This document shows, piece after piece, positions 21,373-29,992 of a DNA stretch of 29,992 bases (position 1 is its first letter; each line of letters opens with the position of its first letter). The DNA is from Thamnocephalis sphaerospora (Eukaryota > Zoopagomycota > Zoopagomycetes > Zoopagales > Sigmoideomycetaceae), in assembly GCA_003614735.1 (NCBI GenBank), contig KZ992569.1:1-29992 (forward strand), in the 5' to 3' direction. The translations under genes and the position numbers were made by a program. The notes under the pieces were generated by a model. The model made no database searches and was not told the DNA's origin. It saw only the letters and a program-made list of their open reading frames with translations.

Positions 21373-21967
21373 TAAACCTAGCATGGCTGGCAGGCGAAAT
21401 CTGCCGCTACCGTGTTTGATAAGCGTGTGCAGGCTGCCATACTATGTGTAAACATGAAAGTGGCGCGTTTAGGGCCATGACATTCTCAAGATATCGTAGA
21501 GGCGAAGCGAATCGGACAGCAAGATAAATCCTATAAAGACATGACCGGCGGCCATTTCATACGGGTCATGGAGCATCGAGTCTGGATGGTGCACGTACAA
21601 TTAACTGCTCGTGTACAGTGACTATCACAGTGTACGCCAGCCACTTGTGGTGTGTCCAAGTGTATCATGTCTGCGGTATTCGCCCATCCCATGCGCAGTT
21701 AAACGACTGCCCGTACTGCTCCACAATCCAGGTCGACGCGATTGTCATGCACCAATCTCAGCCATGCAACAGGCCAGTGTGACCGCTGTCGCCACCACGG
21801 CGGTGTGTACACAGGACACCATTGAAACTAAATACTTTTCTTTTTTTCTTTTGCGCCGATACACGCGATTCGCGATCCCCATTCCTTTTCATTGTCACCC
21901 GTCGCAAAGCTGCGTACGCTTCTACATTTTATACAAATACGAACGCACGCCAAGAAAACGGTGCAGC
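21373..21967. other. Intergenic region between ABCC and RRP1 genes
   Basis: About 600 bp in which both flanking genes read rightward. Frames such as 21611-22105 (+) cross the RRP1 start in another frame and show no domain. No repeat, RNA gene or further exon was recognised. A T-rich stretch at 21837-21855 and TTTTATAC at 21927 may belong to the RRP1 promoter. Confidence 0.5.
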
Positions 21968-23970
21968 ATGTCTGACGATCCTTCTTCACCGGAGACTGAC
22001 TTTGCAAAGCGGCTCGCGTCCAATGGTAAACAAGAGCTAGGCCCAGTATGGCCGACACACGAATCCCTGTCGTTTGCTTGCAAAGTAGACTTCTACGTGA
22101 CGTAGACGCGATTCCGGCTGGCACAGCGCTTTTGCTAACGACAGTGTAACTCTAGACAAGAAGGTGCGTGACAAGGCAGTAAAGTCGCTGCGCAAGTATC
22201 TGGTGCACCAGCGAGAGACGCCGATGGTCGAGCTACTCAAGCTATGGAAGGGCCTGTTCTACTGTAGGTTTAGCGTGCGCCAAAAATTCATGTGTGCGTA
22301 GTCAGCATGGGCACGCCTACTTACGCCAGACGCGGTGGACCTACTGCAGGCATGTGGATGTCGGACAAGCCGCTCGTTCAGCAGCAGCTTTGCGACGATC
22401 TGGCTGGTCTAACTGCGCAGCTGCCAAATGAGCGGCTAATGTCCTGGCTGTCTGCCTTTTGGACAACCATGTGCCGCGAGTGGTCGGGCATCGACAAGCA
22501 CCGGTAGGTATAGCACGAATGTGATGAAGTGATGCAGCCGTGCTTTGCATACTGCAGGCGAATATGGCATGCGAACAATCGTGGAAGCTCATAACGCTTG
22601 TTCTCTCTATTTTAAAGCGTTGACAAGTTTTACCTGTTGATGCGCCGCTACGTATCTGCTGGCTTCAAGGCACTTCAGAGCACCGACTGGGACCCATCCA
22701 TCATTGGCGAGTACATGGAAATGCTCACAAGTGGGCCGCTCAGGTAAGCACGATGCAGCAGATGTCGACCGCTGTCGTGGGTATAGTGTGCTGTAATTGG
22801 CTGTTTCAGGACGCACTGACATGGCAATTTATACGCGGGCGTTTGCAGTCCATATGATGCTACAGCGATCGACGCCGTTCGCATGCACATCGCGGACATT
22901 TACGTGGCCGAGTTGGAAAAGCTTGTTGATGCTGAGGTGGGTGGCCGATAGTAGCGCATGGCTAGTTTACCACGTTGCCTATTAACAAGCGGCTGTATCA
23001 CTAGACGCTGGCGAGGATCCCGCACACCGAGCTACTCATGCCATTCTGTCTGCTGATGGCATTTACAAAACGCCAGAGCGTGTGCCAGCACATTCGTGAA
23101 AATGTCTTTGCAAAGGTAATCGAGCACGCAAAGCGAGGTACGTAGTAGACAGCGGCAATGCAACCAAACAAGCCACTAGTACAAACTTGGGCGTCTGACA
23201 CTTGCGGCCATAACCGCTATGACAGGCATCTACATTTCAGAGGAGGATGAAGAGAATTCCGAGGCGATGCCATATGACCTGAGAGGCCTCAGTGAGACGC
23301 TATTTGAGATTGGTGCCAATCCGGATGTGAATGCAGCTGGTCGAAAGCGAGTCTACAAACTGTCGACCACGCTAAAGGAGGCCGCCAATGCCATTGACAA
23401 TGCACAGTCACCGAGCGAAAACACCGATGACGAGGAGCAAAGCAATGAGAACACCGTTGCAGGAAACGTGGAGGAGGAGGAGGAGGATGGCGATGATGAA
23501 AACGTGGCAGAAAATGGCGAAACAAAGAAAGGCGGCGCTGTGGTGGAGACGGCAGATGCTGATGCTAAGCAGGACAATGATAACGATGATAACGACGATG
23601 ATGAGGAGGAGGAGGAGGAGGAGGAGGATAGCGATGAGGCAGCGGCCAAGCCGGCTGGCACCCCTCGGAAACGAAAGAAGGTAGTGTGGAACCTGAAGGC
23701 ATCCACCGTAAAGTGTAAGCAATGTGCGCAGCGTCAAGTCGTTGCATGCATGCTCACCGTTTGCCGGACGTTACAGGCTTCCGTAAGCAAAAGCCAATCT
23801 CAGTTATGCCCGAGCCAATTCTGTCTCGCAAACCGGAAAAGAGCGCGCTGAAGCGGAGACCCGGCGATAATGTCACCGTAGTCGGTTCCACCAAGCGCAA
23901 ACGTAGCATTGTTAATGGCAGCAGTGCGCCAGCCAGCAAGAACCGGCGAAAGAAGAGCGGTCGCAAGTAG
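21968..23970 (+). CDS. RRP1: Ribosomal RNA processing protein 1 (Nop52 family)
   Basis: Eight exons, 21968-22025, 22156-22263, 22350-22503, 22618-22743, 22849-22936, 23005-23137, 23226-23714, 23777-23970, give 449 aa. The N-terminal Nop52 domain is clear: FAKRLASNDKKVRDKAVKSL, then LLKLWKGLFYCMWMSDKP, then REWSGIDKHRVDKFYLLMRR. It continues as alpha-helical repeats to about residue 270. The second half is a long Glu/Asp tract (GAG/GAT runs, 23460-23635) followed by Lys/Arg-rich clusters ending in NRRKKSGRK, typical of nucleolar proteins. The family acts in 27S pre-rRNA processing and large-subunit assembly. Donors of exons 6 and 7 were chosen by frame (23138 and 23715). The next gene downstream, eL33, serves the same subunit, but nothing indicates co-transcription. 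Confidence 0.93.
23590..23640 (+). repeat. Acidic-codon (GAT/GAC/GAG) triplet repeat inside RRP1
   Basis: A GATAACGATGAT-like stretch is followed by a run of consecutive GAG codons. It encodes the Asp/Asn then Glu tract of the RRP1 linker. It is a short in-frame triplet repeat that could vary in length. Confidence 0.8.
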
Positions 23971-24270
23971 ACGATGCTACATTATGGACAACAGCCTGTC
24001 TGAACCGCGAGTACGGGATTTCTTACAATGAAACGATGATCACACACTATGCACAACGTATGGTTGACTGCATGACTGGCGTGTTGGTGCTGGTGGACAA
24101 TGCGCTGTCATATGGGTATGGAGTGGCGGATGTGGATGTTGTGGGTGTGACTGAAAACTGCCAGGTAGGTGGGCGGTGCGCTACACTTGGGCTCCTCCTC
24201 CTTCCTCTTCGATTCCCAGACGCATCTCGCATCGCTCGGGATTATACCGTCTGCACTTGCACTCGTCGAC

Positions 24271-25393
24271 ATGACCCAGCCGGTTCGGTGAGTGTCTCTG
24301 GATGTATGGATGGTGCGGGATGGCCGAGCTGGGCGCTGGCGATTCGCCGGATGGATGGATGGACGGATGGACGGATGGATGCGTGGACGCGAGATGGAGA
24401 CGCACGCTGCTACCAGGACGCCGCCCACGCCTCATCTACTCCGGTGGTTGCTGTTGCGCGTACAGACAGATGGGCGCTGAGATGGATGCTTGGACGGTGG
24501 ATATGGATGGATGCATGGGCAGCAGTGGCGACGGTACAGACGACAGCGGTGACTATGCGTTGTCGACCCGCGTGCGCGACAACCTTGGAATCGCGCTGTG
24601 TACGCTGTGTCCGCCGCACTTGGCTATATCTGGCGCTCAGGAACTGTTCAGACAGCAACCACTGGGTTGCGGTGCCCTGGTTGGCAGCACAGCGACTTGG
24701 GCGGTGACGTGTTGGCCGGGAATGGCGGTGTGCGGCCAATGTCGCCGTCGGGCACGGTGAATTCCATGCTGCTGCCCTTGGCGCGCACGGTGCTCTGTGC
24801 TGGGCGCGCTTACGATGCTTGTGGTGTTTGGCTTTTGTTTAAAGTCGTGTTTACTAATGCGGTGCGCCACCAACAACACTAGTCTTTACTCCAAGGGCCG
24901 CATCCAGGGCTTCAAGCGCGCCAAGCGCAACCAGAGGCCGGATACCACCCTCATCCGCATTGAGAACGTTCAGTGCAAGGAGGATGCTACCTTCTACCTT
25001 GGCAAGCGTGTTGCCTACGTGTACCGCGCCCAGAAGGAGGTGAACGGCTCCAAGATTCGCGTCATCTGGGGTCGCGTCGCCCGCGTGCACGGCAACAGCG
25101 GTGTCGTCAAGGCCAAGTTCCGCACCAACCTGCCGGCCAAGACTTTCGGCGCCAGCGTCCGTGTGGTAAGTTTAGAGGCTTGGATATGGTGGCGGTTGAC
25201 ACTAGGACATGGCCGCTGGCGCGTCGCGATGGCCATGACGGCGAGGCAATGCACGGCGCGCAGCATGTCGGGAGGCTAGTGGAACGACGACATATTTCTT
25301 TGCTAACGTACTACGCGCCGCTTGTCTTTTGTCGCCGCTGCTCGTATTCACATTCGTATCATTGCGCAGATGCTGTACCCGTCCAACATCTAA
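24271..25393 (+). CDS. RPL33: 60S ribosomal protein eL33 (L33/L35A)
   Basis: Three exons, 24271-24287, 24883-25165 and 25370-25393, give 107 aa, the usual length. The protein reads [20 protein letters not shown], with later blocks [30 protein letters not shown] and [13 protein letters not shown], and ends MLYPSNI, diagnostic of eL33. The first exon has only 17 nt, as is common in fungal ribosomal protein genes. Intron 1 is 595 nt, far longer than the others in the window, and ends with a good branch site (TTACTAAT) and TAG. Intron 2 is 204 nt. Codons are strongly biased to C/G endings, which fits high expression. About 300 bp separate it from the RRP1 stop; no other gene is seen there. Confidence 0.98.
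24344..24520. repeat. GGAT/GGAC minisatellite in the first eL33 intron
   Basis: A block of tandem GGAT and GGAC tetranucleotides runs at about 24349-24382. A second, looser cluster of GGATG units runs at about 24481-24514. GGATG motifs also occur near 24300-24320. The repeats lie inside the 595-nt intron and explain several short open frames there. Confidence 0.85.
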
Positions 25394-25682
25394 GTTGATA
25401 AAGCAGACCGCGCACGGTGGCCAGTCGTGTCGCGCTCCTCGTTTGGAATCCCAATCGCTGGCTGCGTGTGCGCGCCATGGTCGGCTACCGTGTGCTGCTT
25501 CATGCAGCGGTGGCATGTATGACGACCTACATATTCGCGCCATCTGCTATTCCACGTTATCTGTCCACATGAGCGCACCAACCTGTCAGCCGTCCATGTC
25601 GAGGGCGTCGGCGTGTAGATCCGGATCGCGCCATGCCCTCTTGGTCCGGGCGCATGGATGGCACAATGTGGGGTGCCAGAGG

Positions 25683-25688
25683 AATAAA
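25683..25688 (+). terminator. Candidate polyadenylation hexamer for eL33
   Basis: AATAAA, 290 nt downstream of the eL33 stop. The distance is long for a compact genome, so the real signal may be another site. Confidence 0.3.
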
Positions 25689-25979
25689 CCTCTCTGGGCA
25701 TAGCAACATTCGGCGAGTATATTCGACACGTTTACGCTAAAGACGAGCTGCGCAAATCACAATGTGCACAGCTTCATTTTGAACCAACAAACGATAAACA
25801 GCAACAGAATCTGAGCGGGAAAGACGGTGGTGGTAGAGCGGGCGACAAAAGGCCATCATCATCGACGCGGCCCATCGACGGCGTGGGCTAACAATAGTGG
25901 TCGCGGCGAGATATATGAACGAGCGCTGCTAATGCTGCTGCTACTGCTGTTGTGCACGACTGCGTTCGATTCCAGTCCA

Positions 25980-26004
25980 AGCACACACACGCACACACAC
26001 ACAA
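25980..26004. repeat. Short CA microsatellite
   Basis: An (AC)n run with one CG interruption, about 28 nt before the dynein stop codon on the opposite strand, so probably in its 3' UTR. Confidence 0.8.
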
Positions 26005-26031
26005 GGGCGTGTGTGGATGCCGATGCCACAC

Positions 26032-28647
26032 TTAGCGAAGCATCGAGTAGGATGACGATGTGGCAGGACTGCGCGGCTCTGGCACTGGCTCGGCCGTCTC
26101 CTTGGAATGCATCATCTCGCTCACCGTCTTTTGGAACTGCGTCCATTCGTCCATGCGCGGATTGCTCATCTAAATGTGCCAGAGCCGAATTAGCTGTCCA
26201 GTGCTGCAGTAGCGTGCCACATCACAATACGCAGTCTTACCTCGCCAATATCATAAACGTGCACATAGCCGTCCACCGAGCCAACGGCCGCCTTGCGACC
26301 CTCCTTCTCCCATGACACCTTGTTGAGCGCGCGGCCACTGCCGGGCGCTACACTGACCACCGGCACTTCAGTGTCCACGTTCAGGTTCCATAGGTTGAAG
26401 TGACCCGTGCCGTCTACCGACGCGAACATGGCCGGATGCGATGGCGACCAGGCCACATCATACACATAGTCGCCCGCGTCCTCGAACGAGTAAATGGGCG
26501 CAATGGTCTGCGGCGCGCTGGCCGGCTTGGCTGCCGACTGCAGTAGGCAGTAGAGTGTACATGGTAAGCATAGAGTAGCAGTTGACGCTCTTGCCGTTCA
26601 CATGCTACGCACCTTGGCACGCCACAGCTTGACGGTCCAATCGACAGAAGACGTGATGAACAGGTCGGAAAAGTCGATTGGACCAAACAGCGGGTGGAAA
26701 TGCAGACCAGTAACAGCACCACGGTGCGCGTTGTAGGCATCCTGCTGATAGATGCCGGCTTTGCTGCCAGCACGGTCGTAGCGGTTGGCCTGATACACGT
26801 TACCTTCTTCCGTGCCCACCCAGAACGTCGTCGTTTCGTTGCCGGGGAAGCCAAAGCAGGTGACCGCCACTTCATCGGTGCCAGAGTGCGTCGCGTGCGT
26901 CAGCTCGAGCGTCTCTAGCGGCTGCGCAAGCATATCCAGCTGCCAGGAGCACATCAAGCCGTCGGTGCTGACGCTAATAAGGTTGTGCGCATTTTGCGTG
27001 CCAACCATGCTCATGGCATACACCGGATGCGTGTGGCCAACGGCAGACAGCGGCGTGCGCAGAACCGGCAGCGACTTGGCACGCGTATCCCAAAGCAAGA
27101 TCTGGCCGCTGTAGGTGCTGCCAATTACCAGGTTGGCGTGGAAATCAGAGAACCGCGCAGTAAGTACATCAGCCTGTTTGATGCCAGCAGTAGCGAGTGA
27201 AGCAGATGTTAGCAAACGCACTGCACACACACCGCCACCAAACCAAGGCGCCCGCGTACCTGGGAATGGAAGACAAACTCGGGGCGCTCCACCAGATGCG
27301 TATTCCAGACTAGCACAAGACCGTCCGGTTCGTTGATCGCCATTGGGTTTTTGTTGTATGACGACACCAATAGCTCCGGATGCTACCAGCGAATCGTCAG
27401 TGCCGGCCCAGCGACAAACGCCGGCCGTGCCAATTGCGCTCACCTTTAGCGACCAGTTGACATCGGTCACGGAACGATTCTGGCACAGCTTCTCGCTGTG
27501 GAATGTGCACGCCAGCTTCACCGTGTTGCTTGCCTCTGCATCACTGCAGTTGCACAAAGAAGAGTGAGCAACATGGCAGCCGCAACAAGGCAGCAGCAGT
27601 GACCTACTTTTCCTCGTCCTGCACTACCGTGTAGTCCTTCATAAAATCGTATTTCTCGTTAAGCGCCCGCTCAATCACCTTTGTGGAGTAGTCCACAAAG
27701 TCGGCAAACTCATCAGAGGTGAGGATGTTCTTCTTTTCGTCCTCGGACAGCTCTGGGCAGTAGCAGGGTGGTTAGCCACGCGCAAGCAAGCACAGCTAGC
27801 AGCTGCCGACCGACGACAATTGCTGCTGTCGTTGCCAATTGCACCAGCACTCACCGCGAATCTGTGCGGCTTCTTGAGCATGCTTCCGTCGACGCTCTTC
27901 TTCCTCCGCGGCCTGCTTGGCCAGCCGATCCTTTTCCCTTTCGGCAGCAAGTCGTGTGCGAACCTCTTGCTCGAGCACTTCAGGATCGGGGCGGTCGAAA
28001 AACTCGCCCGTAGTCTGTGCCTCCTTGCTGTACACCACGCGCTCCTTTGGCGGAAAATCGAAGATGACCGCTTCGACCGAGGAAAATTCGGGGATGAAGC
28101 GTGTGCGCGGTCTATCGGCGCTTTAACCGATTGCAGATGAAACCCCAATGACGACCATCGGACATAGCGCGCGCGCAAACAAGCTTAGTGAGCAACGAGG
28201 TTGTGCGCTGTTGCAAGCACAGTCACTCACTCGGCGGACACGCTGACTGTGGATGTCTGCGTTGGCGAAAGGACCGAGCCCATATCCGAGCCATCGGTAT
28301 CCGATACGTTGCTAGACACCGACTGCGTGGCCGAGTGCTGGCTACGTCGGCCGCCGATCAGGTCGTTCACCAGCTTATCTACATCATTGCGTGCCGACGA
28401 GGACGTCATCGACGGCATAGTCATGTTCGACTGCGTCTACCGCGCAGCAGCGATGGTCAGTCGACAGGCTACATGCCGTCTCAATACGCGCGTGCTGAAT
28501 GTATCCAGGGCACGCCGGTTCTCCACTCACCTCATCGGCAGGGGTAGACATGGACTTTTGCTGCGATCGCCGGCGGTCCTCGCGCGCCTTGCGCAGCTCG
28601 GCAAGCTTCTGCCGCTTCTTCTCTAGCTCCTCCTTACGACGATCCAT
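26032..28647 (-). CDS. DYNC1I: Cytoplasmic dynein 1 intermediate chain
   Basis: Nine exons in coding order: 28647-28531, 28430-28231, 28111-27855, 27752-27608, 27543-27444, 27382-27260, 27173-26613, 26537-26241, 26169-26032. Total 645 aa. The N-terminus is a charged coiled coil (MDRRKEELEKKRQKLAELRK), the usual p150/dynactin- and Nudel-binding helix. A Ser/Thr-rich linker follows, with TQT motifs (SPTQTST, 94-100; YSKEAQT, 133-139) of the kind that bind light chains LC8 or Tctex. Then comes a helical segment with ELSEDEKKNIL and VIERAL, and a WD40 propeller from about 270 to 600 (EPDGLVLVWN, TYSGQILLWD, TQNAHNLISVSTDG, SSVDWTVKLWRAK, WSPSHPAMFASVDG). The protein is the cargo-binding scaffold of the minus-end microtubule motor. 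The tail exon encodes a short Ser/Pro-rich end. Confidence 0.95.
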
Positions 28648-29742
28648 GTTTGACTAGGCAAGAAAATGTATAACCGGTAAGCGTCGTCGCTAGGTAGGAG
28701 CACAGCGTGGCCAGTTGCGGCGTTCAGCAGCAGCGACAAAGAGGAACAAATTTCTGCTCCAGCGGACAGCACGTTGCGCGGCCAGTGGCCCATGCCGTTC
28801 GTACTTGTTCACGCGTTCACGTGCTTATCTCACTGTAGTCAATGGCAGCACCAGCGGCGGCCACATCACAGCAATGGCACCTGATACACAATAGCCATGG
28901 GCAGCGGCCGACTGGCCGTTGCTGCCGTCGCTATCGCCGCTGCCGCTTTGCCGCCGCCACTTTGCCAGCTGCTTACCTATCTACTTTGCACGCGTATGAC
29001 TGTCTAGACAGCGACGATATGAGACCAGCCGACGGCTACTTGGCAGCGGCACGGTACTGTAGAGCTGACTAGAAGCGGTGTACGAGCGGCCAAGATGACG
29101 GACTGGCGCAGGCAAATGGACGTGAAGAGCAGCAACAGCAGGCGGCCCAGAGGAGAAAGGGCGACTGAGGTGACGATGTGAGCGAATTCGAATGGAACGA
29201 ACAAAAGAAATGAACACGGCGAGTGCAACGACGACAGCGAGCGAGTAAGATGGAGCGAGGCAGCAGGCAGGAGTGGGCGAGAAGAGAGGAAGGTGGGAGA
29301 TGGACTGGGCGGCAGGCGTGCAGGTCCCTATGACGAACGAGGTGCGGAGAAAGCGGACATGGACGGCGACGCGGCCAGCATTGGGGAAGCTGTCGCCGTC
29401 GCCGCCACCGCCGCCGCTACCACCATGACCAACGAGATAAACGCCAGCACACGACGGATGTGCTGCATCATGCAGCATACACGGTGCCGCCTGTGTCCTG
29501 GCGGTGCTTCTCAGCGACCAAGCGTCGCACGCCTATGCGCGCATACACTCGACCATCGCGTTTGTGTCGAAGAGGTTTGCCAGTTTAAACCTCAAATCTA
29601 AACACACGACTTGCGTCTACACACACACACACACACAACTCCCTTTTGCGCAGTACACGCTGGTCTTTTACTCATACACCCTTTATCAAACTCGGCTGCG
29701 CCTGTTGCTTACGTCTTGCGAGCCTGCGCGTCTGCACCCACC
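28648..29742. other. Intergenic region between divergent dynein and CstF-64 genes
   Basis: About 1.1 kb between two divergent start codons, so it contains both promoters. Simple-sequence stretches dominate: GCC/ACC triplets near 29395-29425, purine-rich DNA at 29100-29300 and a CA run at 29618-29638. A 165-codon frame (28981-29478, -) and a 102-codon frame (29293-29601, +) are low complexity with no domain. Confidence 0.55.
29618..29638. repeat. Short CA microsatellite
   Basis: A pure (AC)n run of about 20 nt, around 105 nt before the CstF-64 ATG. Confidence 0.85.
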
Positions 29743-29992
29743 ATGAATCCGCCGCCACGAGGAAATAATCGGGCGCCATCGCGCACCGTATTTGGTAGGT
29801 CTGGCGACATAATGGACTGGACGAGGCGATCGCGCCAGACGTAGCGCCGACAGGCAAGCTGACAGCATGCGCATCTGTGCTGGCTAGTCGGCAACATACC
29901 GTACGAATACACAGAGGAGCAGCTTATGGACATTTTCAAGGAGGTCGGCCCGGTCAAATCGCTTCGGTAGGCGAGACGCGAATGCAGGCCCA
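29743..29992 (+). CDS. RNA15: CstF-64/Rna15-like RNA-binding protein, 5' part
   Basis: Partial: exons 29743-29794 and 29888-29966, then a GTAGGC donor and the window end. The translation starts MNPPPRGNNRAPSRTVFVGN and goes on as IPYEYTEEQLMDIFKEVGPV. This is the RNP2 strand and first helix of an RRM. The block VGNIPYE.TEEQL..IF.EVGPV is characteristic of the CstF-64 (CSTF2)/Rna15 subunit of the mRNA cleavage factor, which binds U/GU-rich elements downstream of poly(A) sites. RNP1, the hinge and the C-terminal domains lie outside the window. The first intron (29795-29887, 93 nt) interrupts the Val codon before GN. Confidence 0.88.

Larger units (their letters stand above)
25394..26031. other. 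Intergenic region between convergent eL33 and dynein genes
   Basis: It contains the 3' ends of two convergent genes, an AATAAA at 25683, a CTG-rich stretch (25926-25955) and a CA repeat (25980-26004). Frames on both strands are short and have no recognisable domain. Confidence 0.55.

Noticed and set aside
24288-24882. Intronic box C/D or H/ACA snoRNA in eL33
   Set aside because: No TGATGA box paired with CTGA and no convincing ACA-ended hairpin was found by eye. A covariance search is still worthwhile.
29293-29601. Possible small gene of 102 codons in the dynein/CstF-64 intergenic region
   Set aside because: It is a low-complexity Ala/Thr run from GCC/ACC triplets, opposite an equally open frame on the other strand.
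1-29992. CRISPR arrays, bacterial operons, insertion sequences
   Set aside because: No spaced direct repeats, no transposase or reverse transcriptase frames and no terminal inverted repeats were seen. Gene structure is eukaryotic throughout.

Overview
The window is eukaryotic nuclear DNA. Most genes are split by short spliceosomal introns (usually 55-130 nt) with GT..AG ends and, in several cases, a CTAAC/CTAAT-like branch site. Gene content points to a fungus: a secreted Vpr-like subtilase, a mitochondrial Gep3/YqeH-type GTPase, an Rrp1/Nop52 factor, an ABCC transporter and a cytoplasmic dynein intermediate chain. Intron-dense genes, short spacing and a retained dynein chain fit an early-diverging (zygomycete-grade) filamentous fungus better than a yeast, but this placement is inference from gene style only.

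Layout from left to right: 1-1473, no supported gene; PIF1-family helicase (+, 9 exons, 1474-4193); intronless secreted subtilase (-, 4426-7230); about 1.1 kb without a gene; circularly permuted mitochondrial GTPase (+, 2 exons, 8378-10331); cullin-1 (-, 14 exons, 10407-13621); probable KEOPS subunit GON7 (-, 13880-14272); HAD hydrolase (+, 6 exons, 14391-15517); full-length ABCC transporter-like protein (+, 13 exons, 15946-21372); RRP1 (+, 8 exons, 21968-23970); ribosomal protein eL33 (+, 3 exons, 24271-25393); dynein intermediate chain (-, 9 exons, 26032-28647); and the first two exons of a CstF-64/Rna15 RNA-binding protein (+, from 29743, running off the window).

The genes are housekeeping functions with no sign of one shared pathway: mitochondrial DNA and ribosome maintenance (PIF1, GTPase), ubiquitin ligase scaffold (CUL1), tRNA modification (GON7), nucleolar ribosome assembly and ribosome (RRP1, eL33), motor transport (dynein) and mRNA 3'-end formation (CstF-64). 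All exon joins were made by hand from splice signals, frame and family similarity, and none has transcript support.

The most unusual object is the ABCC protein. It keeps an open frame over 13 exons. However, the residues of its expected hydrolytic site are lost on both sides: the NBD1 signature reads LNNDQ, and the NBD2 Walker A has neither the glycines nor the lysine. Other notable points are a 7-nt micro-exon in PIF1, a HAD active site split by an intron, a paired-cysteine insertion in PIF1, a GTPase zinc finger split by a long insertion, and an eL33 first intron about 5-10 times longer than its neighbours that carries a GGAT minisatellite. No CRISPR array, recognisable transposon, tRNA or rRNA was seen.
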